64,000 nucleotides of DNA from Asparagopsis taxiformis (GCA_030407315.1 JALQPE010002710.1:55951-119950), one strand, 5' to 3'. Numbered from the stretch's first letter, positions 8,764-19,448 are shown. Notes: generated by a model not told the origin, from the letters alone. Made by a program: numbers and translations.

Positions 8764-10680
8764 ATGGCTGACACGCCAATCGAAGACAAGAAGGGCCGAC
8801 GCGATCGTTTGATCAAGATGTGCAATGAATGTGACGCTGTCACTGACATTGGTGAAACATTTCGCTTCGCTGCTTTGCAAACTCTCAAGACAAACGAGAT
8901 CGGATCCGAAAGCCCACCAGAGATCCTGACGGCCTACATCCTGTCACTGATCCCTCCTCCAAGGAAGTTATTTACGCAAGAACTATTTGAAAACCCTACT
9001 TTCCCTATGATTCTGTTGAAGGAAACTGCTGAGTTGTATGGTTGTCTAAAGGTTCCTATTAATATCACTGACCGACTCGGCCATGAAGTTCTGTCAAACC
9101 CCTCTGCTGGTATATTCATTTGGCTCGCCTGTGTGCACAACCCTTCTGACGAAATGGTCGAGAAGTATCTTGATGAATTCTACAACATGCAGACTGTGCC
9201 GGACGCTTTACCGGAAACTGTGCAAGAGACACCTCGCCGCCCTGTCAGTCCAACGTCAACGACTCCTCACACGACCAACAGAAGATCGTCACTACCTGAC
9301 ACTCCTGCTAATGAGGATGGAGTCAGACGCCGCTTGTCAACTCCTGTGTCTACACCACCGCCGGACACACAGAGAGAAGGACAAATGAGTCACCGCCGCT
9401 ATACGCCCCATTTTCCTAAATCATTCCAGATTCTAGAAGAGAATGACGCAATGACACCTCGTGTCAAACCTGCGAAAATGAAGTTGCCACCCTCTGCTTC
9501 TACCGCCCAAGACGCGAATGACTCTCATAGGAAAGCTGCCGCTGTATCATCCCACTTCCGAGATGCAAAGTTTACTGGAGGTAAACAGCAATCCATTCGA
9601 CGTAGTATTATGGACTACGAGATATGCTCGGCGCAGTATGAACTGTCATACGTACAGAAGACTCGCTTCTTCATCAACCTGTTTGATGGTGCTGCACGCA
9701 TCTTCTTCTGTGATAACACTCACTCGAAGATGAGCTACGACGAACTGGTTGAAGTCATGACCGGTGAGTATGACAATGAAGCCCGTCAACTGTCAGTGCT
9801 AACAGAGCTGAGTACTCTGACGTTTGAGAAGATTAGGAGAAAGGCTGATGTGTCAGATGCCGATGAGTGCTTGACAAGACTCGTTGACACAATCAACTCA
9901 CTTACTCCGCAATGTCCTCCTGCCTTCCGCCGTGATGAGAACAAGTCACACTTCCTCCGCCAGGCCGTCATCCGACAGCCATGGGCAGAAGCAGCTATCG
10001 CAGATATCACCTCATCTGGATACAGCTTCAACAAATTTGTCACCTCGCTCCGTGTCAAGATGCAACTCTTCGAAGAGAAGAAGTCATTGCAGCCTGAGAA
10101 TGACACCCAAGCCGATACCCTGTATCAGCGATACGGCCGTCCACCATCCCATGTCACGAGACGTGCTATCGTGCATGAACCGCTTCGCCAAGCGCGCAGC
10201 GCAAGCGCTAAAGAAGGCAAAAACCCTATTGGCAAGAATGGCAAACGTATGCTTTGCAAGATATGTGATGCTGATGACCACTTTGCACGCGATTGCAAAG
10301 AGCGTGACGTGAAGGGAGCAGTCACAAGACAGCTACAGAAAGGTGTACCTGCTGTCACACTACTTGCTAGCCTCGTGTCAAATTATGACCGTTATGCGCA
10401 CAACGTAGATGACCCCTGTTCACCTGACCCCGCTCAACTACCACTCCACGATGACAATTTTCACACCGAAGTATGTTCAGAACTTGAAGCTTTTGAGAAA
10501 CTTCATGTCGAGTGTACCGAAGACGAAGACAGGTGTCCCGACAGAGAGATACTAGCTGAACATGTTGACAGCTCGCATGCTATTAACAACATAGCAATGT
10601 CAACTATTCTGCAGGATCAGAATGATGTATCAGACACCGTTCATCATGTCCAGTGTATCCCTGCTACGTTTTTTCACTAG
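8764..10680 (+). CDS. gag: Copia-1 Gag with zinc knuckle
   Basis: 638-codon frame that starts at an ATG 39 bp after the 5' LTR. It encodes the capsid/nucleocapsid protein that packages the RNA. The middle part (about 9540-10090) looks like the capsid region of copia Gag. A canonical CX2CX4HX4C knuckle lies at about 10255-10296 (CKICDADDHFARDC). The frame ends at TAG 10678-10680, directly after ACG TTT TTT CAC. The protease/pol frame is -1 relative to it and open from 10626, so Pol is probably made by -1 slippage on the T run. Confidence 0.9.
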   Translation: MADTPIEDKKGRRDRLIKMCNECDAVTDIGETFRFAALQTLKTNEIGSESPPEILTAYILSLIPPPRKLFTQELFENPTFPMILLKETAELYGCLKVPINITDRLGHEVLSNPSAGIFIWLACVHNPSDEMVEKYLDEFYNMQTVPDALPETVQETPRRPVSPTSTTPHTTNRRSSLPDTPANEDGVRRRLSTPVSTPPPDTQREGQMSHRRYTPHFPKSFQILEENDAMTPRVKPAKMKLPPSASTAQDANDSHRKAAAVSSHFRDAKFTGGKQQSIRRSIMDYEICSAQYELSYVQKTRFFINLFDGAARIFFCDNTHSKMSYDELVEVMTGEYDNEARQLSVLTELSTLTFEKIRRKADVSDADECLTRLVDTINSLTPQCPPAFRRDENKSHFLRQAVIRQPWAEAAIADITSSGYSFNKFVTSLRVKMQLFEEKKSLQPENDTQADTLYQRYGRPPSHVTRRAIVHEPLRQARSASAKEGKNPIGKNGKRMLCKICDADDHFARDCKERDVKGAVTRQLQKGVPAVTLLASLVSNYDRYAHNVDDPCSPDPAQLPLHDDNFHTEVCSELEAFEKLHVECTEDEDRCPDREILAEHVDSSHAINNIAMSTILQDQNDVSDTVHHVQCIPATFFH

Positions 10681-11702
10681 GGCGTCGCGTTCCCGCGTCC
10701 CATCAGCAGCGCCCAATCAAGGCGAAACCCTTGAACAGAACTAATGTCCAAAGACGCAGACTCAAGTGCAGAGCGAACCGCACATTGGTAACTGTACCTG
10801 TGCATGCCGCCAGTCTCGCAATCAAATCAAAACATCCTATGCACCCTGCTTTCTGTCTAGATACAGGTGCCCCTCTATCAGTTATTGGAGTAAGCGAAGC
10901 TAGGAAACTAGCAAACAGTGTCCGCAAAAGGCTGAGACTACAAACGTCTCGCCGTCGCTTCCGCTTCGCCGATGATACCTTTGATTCACTCGGACTATTG
11001 TCACTACCACTGGCTACGCCACCTGGTATCCCTACGATATTTGTCACCCTCGACGTTATATCTGCTGAAATTCCCGCGCTACTTGGACTTGACATACTTG
11101 ACTGCCACAGCATGTATATCGACACAGTCCAGAATCTACTCGTCAAATGTACCGTACTCAAGAGTGACGACTCGAAGTCACACATCTTGAAAGATTGGAA
11201 TGTACCTGTGCACCGTCACAACGGACACGTTTATGCAGACATGTCCACGCCTGTGATAACATTCTTTAACAGACAACAACTTGTCAAACTACACCGACAA
11301 TTCTGTCACCCTTCTGCTGACAAGCTTTACCGGTTGCTCAAAAGAGGAAGACCTAATGACACTACGCCAGAAACACTGAAGATACTAGAAGACATATCGA
11401 AACGATGTGACCCTTGTCAACGTATCCAACCAGCCCCAACAAGATTCAGAGTCACACTTGGTGCTGAAGACGTGAAGTTCAATGAAGAAATCCTAATGGA
11501 CATTATGTACATTGACAACCGTCCCATACTCCATATCGTTGACGCCTCTACCCACTTCAGTGCAGCCCGTTTTCTACCCAACGTCAGTGTGAAGACAATA
11601 TGGTCAGTTCTAGTCGACTGCTGGTTTTGCATTTACACTGGTTTACCAAACCGAATCCTGGTTGACCAAGGCACCTCTTTTGTGAAAGCTTTGTACAGTT
11701 AG
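10626..11702 (+). pseudogene. pol: Copia-1 protease and integrase N-half (frameshifted)
   Basis: Frame in the -1 phase after gag. Aspartic protease with canonical DTGA (about 10860) and a LLGLDILD flap-side strand, then the integrase HHCC finger (HRQFCH with CDPCQ, about 11297-11424) and two Asp of the DDE core (MDIMYID; VDQGTSF at about 11664). Copia-2 reads on in the same frame, but here one G is missing at about 11682, so translation runs off to a TAG at 11700-11702 and the catalytic Glu is lost. Otherwise nearly identical to Copia-2, so the break is recent or a sequencing error. Confidence 0.85.
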
Positions 11703-13900
11703 CTAGAGCTTCCGACGTTCAAGTTAACAAAACTGGTATTGAAGCCCATTCAAGCTTGAGCATATGTGAGCGCTACCACCAGCCGCTACGCAACACGTTC
11801 CGCAAGATCAAGCTGGAGAATCCTAACGCCTCTCCTGAATTGATACTGTCGCTATCCGTGCACGCGATGAATAATACTCTTGGATCAGAAGGCCTAGTGC
11901 CAGTCGCCTTAGTATTTGGTGAATATCCGTCTACACGTGTCCTAGGAGAACCACCAGCACAAAGATTATCGCTGGAAAGCCGTGCTAAACTCGCAGAAGC
12001 TGCTCGCAATGAGATGCAATATCAAATGGCTAAGCTACGCATCAAACGTGCCCTGCGACACCAATCCCCTGCAGCTGCACATATCGCATTTGAACCCGGA
12101 CAAAACGTATTAGTCTGGAGAGAGAACATTATCGCTAATCGTATAGGTGAGTGGAAAGGCCCCTACGCCGTGTCGACCATTGACAGACAACGCAAGTTGA
12201 TCTATGTCAGAGATTGCCACATTGGTCCTGCCCGTCCCTTTGGTATCGCACAAGTCAAGCCATACCACACCCCCGAAGATAATGTCAATACCATGTTCAC
12301 GCAGTTACATGACTCACTTCAATCATACCGCACGCCTGACATCATGCAACACGTCTACATGACTGAAACTCTGTCGCCTGACGATGATCGATGCAATTCA
12401 CCGCAAATGACAGAGGCAAAACGGAATGAAATCCGAAACCTGATTGAAAGAGGAACTTTCAAGGTAGTATGTCGTGAAGATCTACCTCTGGATGCTAACG
12501 TACTTACCGGAAGATTTGTGTTATGTATCAAGTCAACTCCTGACGGTAACATCAAGCATAAAGCTCGATTCGTTATCGGTGGACATCGAGACATACTCAA
12601 GAATCTCATGGTACATACTACGCAGACGTTGCAACCGTCATCTATCCGTCTATTGCTGACGACTGCCGCAATGTTCAACTTTGACATTTGGACGTCTGAT
12701 GTCAAACAAGCCTACTTGCAAGCCGCCGAACCCCTTTCCAGAGAAGTATACATTAAGAGAGCCGTGCCAGAATTCGAACTGTCACCACATGAATGCCTAC
12801 AGTTGCTCCGCCCTCTTTATGGACTTTGCGAATCAGGAGACTTGTGGTTTGAAACATTGACCAACCATCATCGCGATAAGCTAGTAATGGCTAGCGCACG
12901 TTCAGATGCAGCCCTCTTCAGTAAGATGAAAGATAACAAGCTTATTGGTCTATCTGGAGTATATGTGGATGATATGTTACGCGTTGGTACTGCGGAATTC
13001 AAGAAGTTATGCAGAGAGACATCTAAGGAATTTGATATGTCTGAAGATGACTTCCCGCCCTGTAACTTCACTGGTTTCAAGATTTCTTATGGTGATGACA
13101 ACACCGTTGAGATATCACAGAATGATTACTGTGAGAAGCCAAAGTTGATGCCTGACGATGCTGCATACAGCACACTTTGCTCGGTGCGAATGCAACTCGC
13201 ATGGCTATCCCACACTCGTCCCGACGCACTGTATGAGATATCACAGCTGACACAAATAACTAGAGATCGCTTTGACGACAAAAAGCGTGATATCATCAAA
13301 CGCGTCAACCGCCTGATCAAATATGTGAAAGAAAACAATGTCACTATCAAGTTCCCGTCATTGGATGATGACACGCTCAAGATAATTGGATTCTCAGATG
13401 CCTCGTTTGCCAGTAACCATGATTGCACATCGCACCTTGGTTACATAATCTTCATCGGAGACTCTTCAGATCATGTCGTACCCGTACACTTTCGTTCATA
13501 CAAGGCCAGAAGAGTGACAAGATCTGTCATGGGTGCTGAACTTATCAGCTTTAGTGACATGTTTGACACTGCTTTCACGCTTTCCCAAGAGCTTAAACAG
13601 CTACTACCTGGCCGAAGCGTCCCTGTTAATCTGTTTACAGATTCTAAGTCACTATTCGACGTGATTTCTAAAGGTTCGCGCACCTCAGAAAGGCGATTGA
13701 TGATTGACATCGCCAGCGCGAGAGAAGGATTCAAGAATAGAGACATTTCGGACATTGGGTTTGTCCGGAGTGGACATAATATCGCTGACGGACTGACTAA
13801 GTCAATGAATCAGTCGTCACTTATGCTATGTCTACGCAGCTCTAAGCTTAATGTGAACCCTGAGCAATGGATTATGCGCTCTAGTCGTTCATCCCCTTAA
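11703..13900 (+). pseudogene. pol: Copia-1 integrase C-half, RT and RNase H (out of frame after the deletion)
   Basis: The continuation of pol in the shifted frame. It has the third integrase acid (ICERYHQPLR, about 11764), the integrase C-terminal part, reverse transcriptase with Tyr-Val-Asp-Asp (12961-12972), and copia RNase H (GFSDASFASN, about 13390; LFTDSKSL, about 13630; HNIADGLTKS near the end). The first ATG is at 11765. Over the aligned 700 residues only a handful of substitutions separate it from Copia-2, for example Pro versus Leu at CEKxK and Phe versus Tyr at DRxDD. Confidence 0.9.
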
Positions 13901-13964
13901 TAGATTGTAGTATGCCGATAGATGATTAGTACCTCCGCGACCAACCCCTCGCGAATGGGGGGAG

Positions 13965-14454
13965 TGACGATATCTCGCGACCGATCCGGATCAATGGACC
14001 TAGCTGTAAGGTCCGTGTCGCAGCTATCTACTGTAATTCGCTCGACCCGCCGTCCGGGAGAGCCGGCCGTCGGTGAGTCGCTCGCTTGTGTAGGTTACTA
14101 TATCTACCCGCCATCCCCTTTACCGCTCTACTTTCCAGATAAGAGATTATGGAATTATAGAGTAAATAACGCGGTTCAACCCAAAGGTTGCGTCGCTGTT
14201 ACTCTTCCATTCTCGACAAACTTTCCAAACGTTCCACGCCTTCCTGTCGCAGTTCCACGCTCCCCTTTGCCTGTCCCACGCGCGCACCCGCTCGTCCACC
14301 GCCCGCTCGCTGACTACGCTACCGCTTGTTGACATTCCATTTGGAGCGTGACAACTGACCTGGTCTGTTTACCATACGTTGCTATCGGGTAACATACGGG
14401 GGCTTGGACCGCCGTCCGATAGTGACCTCTCGCTGAAAGGCAGTGCTTACGACA
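13965..14454 (+). repeat. Copia-1 3' LTR
   Basis: 490 bp, preceded by the G-rich polypurine tract and followed by the ACTAC target duplication. Confidence 0.95.
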
Positions 14455-14684
14455 ACTACACCGTCGGGGTGACTTCGTGATAATCTTCTGCCCCATTTGG
14501 TCCGCACATTTCCCATGGCCTACTATGGACAGCCTGCCTCTACCTTGTATCTCGAGAAGAGTTTGCATCATCGAACAGACAAATGACTAGTTGTAACATT
14601 GAAAAAACATATAAAATGCAATTTATTCAACATACCCCCTTCCATCTATCGACCATCCTACCACATACGGCCACTTGTCCCACA

Positions 14685-16124
14685 TCAAAGTCCCATACGA
14701 ACAGCTGTCGCCAGCACAGCTTCTTCAGCTCTCGTCTCGTACCGAGCTGCAAACACTGTGTACTCCAGTCCATCTGTCTTCGATGCCACACGCATCCCCT
14801 TCTTGTACCGAGGACTGTTCACCTCCATCACTCGTTCCTCACATCCAGCTCTCTCGCAATACTTCTTCATCATCATTGCAGATCCATTGAAATGAACAAT
14901 ATGTCCCGGAGTAGCACAGCTTCCAAATTTGTCACACAAGACTCTGCTAACTGGGTGTTGTTCATAGACGAGTTGATGAGTGTGCAGATGGGAAAGTGCT
15001 TTCACATCAATGCACACTTGTTCGGTTCGGCTGGGTCTGGGAGGACGTCTAATTGGTGGTGTAGGTGTAGGCATGGATATAGTGGTTATATCGGGAGATG
15101 GAGACATGGTTGTAGAGCACCCTGCATTGGGTTGACATTTAACCGGGGACAAATCCAATGAAGATGATCCACATCCGATGAAACCATTTCGAAATGTATA
15201 GCACGTATCTACAGGAAGACAATCAGGTTGATCACATGAACATCTGAAATCTTTTGAAAACTTGGGTCGGCACTTACAGTCATCCTGTCCATCACAATAT
15301 TGGGAAACTCCACCCTCAGTGGTACCACAATAGTGACTTTCAGCACAATCAGAGGAAGACTTACATTTCGCAAAGGTGCCTCCAGTTCCATTTCCCGGTG
15401 GAGGAGAAGTTATTTCGGATGTACAGTTCAATGCCTTAACATTACTAAATGTTGATGAAATACATCGAGAATTATTTTTCGTAGTTATAGAACAGAAGTC
15501 TCCAGGGAGACATTCAGGGTATTGACATGAGCATAGATAGTCATCGAATCTATTTGGGAAACAACGACATTCAGAATCTCCTTCTTCACATGGTACCTGA
15601 GCATTTCTCACATCCCTGAAGCTACAGAAGTGAGTTTCAGCACATTCAGAGGATATATTGCATTGCTCACCTGTAAGTTTACCAGAACTCTGTCTTTGAT
15701 GCATTCGAATGTCTTCTCCTTTCACCCACCGATTCAATCGTTCATCTCCATGAATTGGTAATGCACCTGGGACCACGTTCTTCAGTTTGGTCGACATTTT
15801 CGAACCGACACTGGAGCCGTGTTTCACACGCAATGTTTTCTCTGGAGAAAGGGGTCGTGCATTTGCATTGAGCATGGGGTATTTGACACTGTCCATACGC
15901 GATTGTGGATTATGTGTCAGGGTCCTCGCGACATCTCTGACGAGATACGCTGGGTTGTTTTGGCGGAGATCAGGTGGGTGATGGAGGGATGTTTTGGTGT
16001 AGAGACGTTTGAGAACTCCATTGTGAGCAGTGTACTTTTTCGGAGTAGCAACAGATGATGCTGGAGAAAGGAGGCAAAGGACGAATGCGAGAGTGGTGAT
16101 GAGAAATGGAAAAAGGATGTGCAT
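14685..16124 (-). CDS. Cysteine-rich secreted protein with two disulfide-type repeats
   Basis: 479 residues from the ATG at 16124. That start was chosen because it opens a clear signal peptide (MHILFPFLITTLAFVLCLLS, cut near PASSV); the frame extends further upstream but only through leader sequence. After a basic Ser/Pro-rich stretch come two homologous Cys-rich repeats. Each begins C-x4-5-C-A-E-[TS]-H-[FY]-C and continues with CxC and CSCxxPxCLPxxxC spacing. A Thr/Pro-rich linker (PTPTPPIRRPPRPSR) and a C-terminal domain with five cysteines follow. N-glycosylation sequons (NISS, NNSR, NCTS, NGTG, NGSA) fit an extracellular or cell-wall product. There is no transmembrane segment after the leader. 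I do not recognise the family; an adhesion or defence role would be guesswork. A broken duplicate of its 5' end lies at 636-708. Confidence 0.8.
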   Translation of the reverse strand: MHILFPFLITTLAFVLCLLSPASSVATPKKYTAHNGVLKRLYTKTSLHHPPDLRQNNPAYLVRDVARTLTHNPQSRMDSVKYPMLNANARPLSPEKTLRVKHGSSVGSKMSTKLKNVVPGALPIHGDERLNRWVKGEDIRMHQRQSSGKLTGEQCNISSECAETHFCSFRDVRNAQVPCEEGDSECRCFPNRFDDYLCSCQYPECLPGDFCSITTKNNSRCISSTFSNVKALNCTSEITSPPPGNGTGGTFAKCKSSSDCAESHYCGTTEGGVSQYCDGQDDCKCRPKFSKDFRCSCDQPDCLPVDTCYTFRNGFIGCGSSSLDLSPVKCQPNAGCSTTMSPSPDITTISMPTPTPPIRRPPRPSRTEQVCIDVKALSHLHTHQLVYEQHPVSRVLCDKFGSCATPGHIVHFNGSAMMMKKYCERAGCEERVMEVNSPRYKKGMRVASKTDGLEYTVFAARYETRAEEAVLATAVRMGL

Positions 16125-16231
16125 CACAATGGGGGAAGGAAACGTAGGGAAGAAGCGGAAGGAGAAGAAGGTATCTGATAGGAAGCTGTGCTTGTGCTGG
16201 GAAGATTTGAGTCGATCAGCGGTAACTGGTA

Positions 16232-16241
16232 GTTTATAAAC
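16232..16241 (-). promoter_or_regulatory. TATA-like element of the secreted-protein gene
   Basis: GTTTATAAAC lies about 108 bp upstream of the chosen ATG and is kept, with one change, in duplicate A (about 6561-6569). The pyrimidine-rich sequence between it and the ATG would be a 5' leader. Support is conservation in two copies and spacing only. Confidence 0.35.
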
Positions 16242-16766
16242 TGTGCTGAACGGAACACTAGACGATGGAATTTCTAGATTTAGATGGTGATGCCACACTA
16301 AACCGGAACGATATCTGCAGAACAAGAGTGTGAGCACACGCAAATGTGGGCTGCTTATGGGTGGAAGAGGTGGCGTCATAATGCGGTTACAACACTTATT
16401 GGACAATGACAACTTGAAGCAGTGCCAAGCAGCCAAATTTCAATGTGTAGTCGTGTCATCATACGATCAGTCTACACGTTCTGAAATGAGGTGTTAAAGT
16501 AACATGGGAAATCGTGCATACAAGTGCATTGCTGCCGTGAGATTCTGTCTCGCCGGTTAGAATATCGAAGCAAATGGTTGTTACTGGGATCGCGTGCATC
16601 TTGGGAGCTATAGCACTCTCGGATGGTGCGGTTTGGGCAGCACAGGGGGCTGCGCGTATGTTGGAATCGCGAGAGACGGCTAAATTGTTACACAGCGGCC
16701 TGAACGCATAACAGGAGACGATTTGTGAGTGGGCGGCATCTTGTATTTGGACGGAAACTGAAATAG

Positions 16767-17248
16767 GTTTTCAAGGCACGCAGAAAGTATTTTAACTTCG
16801 AAACGTCAGCTAAGAAACGAAATTTTTGGCGGGTGCAGAAGTGTTCCTGTACAGTATGTACCACCAGTACTGCTCAGATGGGAAAAGATACTGATCTATG
16901 TTGGCGCGAGTCTGCCGCAGCCATCGAGCTCCGCCGGCGAGAAGCCTCATCTGGTCGAGGTTTCCATTCCAGACCTCCCCAGCAGCGCAGCACAGTCCGC
17001 ATCGCCCACACGTAACTATCTTTTGACACCCTCCCTCCATCCCTAGCTTACCTTTTCACATAGTTTGGCTACCCTGGGGCACCCATCATATGCAATGGTC
17101 AAAGCGATGCTGAAAGAGCCGCAAGCCCCTGGCTTAGCCAAGTTATTACTGGCAAAACCTGCATTAAACATGCGTTCTTATAGGCACTACTATTGTGATT
17201 TCGGTACCCGAAGTTCTGGGTCGACTAGCGGAAAGTGGAGAGGATGTT
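16767..17248 (+). mobile_element. Short noncoding element X1 (482 bp)
   Basis: An insertion by direct comparison: copy A has uninterrupted GAAATAGTGTGTTTCC (about 7087-7102), while copy B has this 482-bp block flanked by the direct repeat AATAG at 16762-16766 and 17249-17253. It starts TTTTCAAGGCACGCAG and ends with GTGGAGAGGATGTT, with no obvious terminal inverted repeats and no credible ORF. Related copies are at 43382-43797 (minus, close) and, more diverged, at about 19449, 28095 and 33902. It may be a non-autonomous LTR-type element or a solo LTR, given the 5-bp duplication. Confidence 0.75.
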
Positions 17249-17914
17249 AATAGTGTGTTTCCACTGTAATACGCGCGCAACATATGACAAGCTTTACAGA
17301 ACGATACAGGAACGGTATGGCCGTGACATAGTAATGCGTCTGAAGACCACCGCGCCACAACAACAACAGTAATGAAAGCGTAAGAACCAGATGCGTGCGG
17401 GATGTCATGCTGCCAACGTGTGCTCAAACGCGTTCATGACTCGCTCCCCAGCGAGAATCGCGTAGACCATTGTCGCAGGCCAGAGATCCTGCGACAGGGC
17501 TGTCTCGTGTCACAGCGAGGAAGCCAGTAAACGGAAGACACGTGTGCGAAAGCTATACAGAGCCCATTGTGTACCGTGTGTGGATAGAAGTGAATTTGTC
17601 TCTTGTGGGTAGTATCCATATGGCGTACCGGCTTCCTTTCGACATATCCCGTTTGACACCATCTTCCAGCGCCTGTGCGATATTGGACACTGATGTGTGT
17701 GTGTGGAACCACGGAGTTTGCTACACTACCGATGACGTATACTGTAGTCGACCATGCGAGCGCACTCGCGACCTGTGTTCAACTCGAGTGTGTGTAGAGT
17801 GAGAGTGTCGGTACTCACACGTGGTGGAGTTCCATTGGCAGAGAGGGTGATTTCCGTGAGCCACTTTGGAAGCCTCCAGCAATGCACAGGAATGAATCAA
17901 TTCTCTCGATCCCC

Positions 17915-19087
17915 GATCGCTCGCCATGATTTTCGACAGCTGTCCAAACACCGTCTGACAGACGCCGGAGATACGCACGACAATCTTGAGACACGGTACG
18001 ACGTGGCGTGACGCTCAGCACTAATCCCACCGATTCCGTCGAAAAGCGTCGGATCTCCATTACAATGATGCACCCGACCATGGCACCATCATCCCGCCGT
18101 CGTCATGCAATCGGCGTACCGATCGTTATATGACTGAATCTCATTCGCCCGCCAACTTCCTTCGCCAAACACCGTCCGCCTTCATTGCGTGCCAGCCAGA
18201 TTCCACACAGTTGCATCACAGCTGTATCGCGTGCGGATTGAAACTCGAACACACCTATCATGGCGCAAGGCACGTATGAATAAGCTGTCGCCAAATCCCG
18301 TTTGACGTAGCGGCACGCAACAACGTCAACCCCCAATCACATTCCCCGCCTACATGCGCAACTCACGATCTCGATCCTCGCACAGACCGCTCTCCACTTG
18401 AATCTGCCTCCACCGCCGCGCATCCGCAATGCTCTGACAAAGTCCGCGCTATTTTCCATCCATACGCCATGTCAAGTGAGCATCTGTGCTCGGCTAACAC
18501 CCTGATCGCCCCGCCATCGCCGACTGTCCTTGGCCGGCGGCCCATGCGTCTCGCGTGGGAGTCTTCTCTACCTCGTTTGTGCCACTTCATGTCTAACTGC
18601 TGATTGCTTCACACGTCGAATATATCATTGCGCCCAGAGTTGGAATGGTTATCGAGTTGAGTGCACATCGATTTGACCGAGTTGGTTCGACGCTTGCTGC
18701 TGCCGTATACTGCGCGTTGCCTTGCGAGTATGGAATGTGAACGAGTGTTTGGGAATGGCGAAACGTTGCGAGAGGCGTTGAATAGACTGCCCCAACTTTG
18801 TCAGCCTCTCAGCGAAATCACAAAGTGCATTCTCCTGCCTCCCTCCGTCCACATCAAAACGGTTGCGTATTACTCTTTCAAGTCGAAATCCGCTCATCAT
18901 CCTGCTGTATTCATCTTACTGCATTTCGAAATATACTATCTGTGTCGCCCATCGCCATCATCACAGCTCGTCCGTTTCGATTATAGCCCGATAAACTCTA
19001 ACACCATGACTTCTATCTACATGTTTCGTCACCCAGCTTCAATTCGACATCCCTTTACCATCATTCTAACTCCTATTCTACACCTTT
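17915..19087. repeat. NLR 3'-flank duplicate
   Basis: From about 18350 to 19087 this region aligns with 36070-36810, the 3' flank of NLR-C: shared blocks around CTACCTCGTTTGTGCCACTTCATGTC and GTTGGTTCGACGCTTGC, then the same CTGCAGCCC approach to the stop codon. It therefore moved together with the NLR tail at 19088. I see no gene in it; the plus-strand frame 18661-19107 is unsupported. Confidence 0.65.
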
Positions 19088-19356
19088 TCATCCACGTCCA
19101 CTACTAGGACCTGCAGCCCACCCACTATCCTCACGATTCTCCGCTTCTACCACAGCGCCCCGGATCCTAACGACAAATTGCATTTGCCCCGCTTTCTCCT
19201 CTTCATCTTGTCCATTCGCCAATCCAGTCACTCCTCTCAGCGACTGTAGAACTTGTAGTACATCACGTATTTCATATTCCCGCTCACCCACCATTCGTTC
19301 CAGAAACCCTTCAGCCACAAAAACATTCTCTCCCTTGTTGTTCACAGCAGCGAATT
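19088..19356 (-). pseudogene. Truncated C-terminal tail of an NB-ARC/WD40/TIR gene
   Basis: Read on the minus strand it gives NNKGENVFVAEGFLERM, then LQSLRGVTGL and an E/K-rich end. This matches the last about 90 residues of NLR-C (NDKGENVFVAEGFLKWM, then LQSLRGVTGI). Similarity stops abruptly at about 19356, at the codons for the residues just before the NDKGEN motif, where T-rich sequence begins. All of NB-ARC, WD40 and the catalytic part of TIR are missing. It has no promoter of its own and is best read as a relic of a duplicated NLR-C-like locus. Confidence 0.8.
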
Positions 19357-19448
19357 TTCGTTTCCTAATTTTTTTGTGTCGTCGGATCGTCGTCGTCAAT
19401 CAAGCCATAACATCTAGCTGTGCAACCTATACTACACCATACACTAGA

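Larger units (their letters stand above)
8235..14454 (+). mobile_element. Copia-1: complete Ty1/copia LTR retrotransposon
   Basis: A 6220-bp element with 490-bp LTRs (8235-8724 and 13965-14454) that look identical, begin TGACGATATC and end TTACGACA. The target duplication ACTAC lies at 8230-8234 and 14455-14459. The polypurine tract AATGGGGGGAG abuts the 3' LTR. The order protease, integrase, RT, RNase H is diagnostic of copia. Comparison with Copia-2 in this window shows one missing G at about 11682 that breaks the polyprotein, so this young copy is not autonomous as written. Confidence 0.95.
16051..17914. repeat. Segmental duplication, copy B
   Basis: The intact counterpart of copy A (636-779 plus 6524-8229). 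It runs from the signal-peptide codons of the secreted-protein gene through its promoter and about 1.6 kb upstream. It carries X1 (16767-17248) as a private insertion and a private block of about 130 bp around 17662-17795 that contains GT runs. Downstream of 17914 the two copies diverge abruptly. Confidence 0.8.

Noticed and set aside
16125..16436. N-terminal extension of the secreted protein by 104 residues
   Set aside because: It would bury the signal peptide inside the protein and crosses the TATA-like element; the ATG at 16124 is the sensible start.
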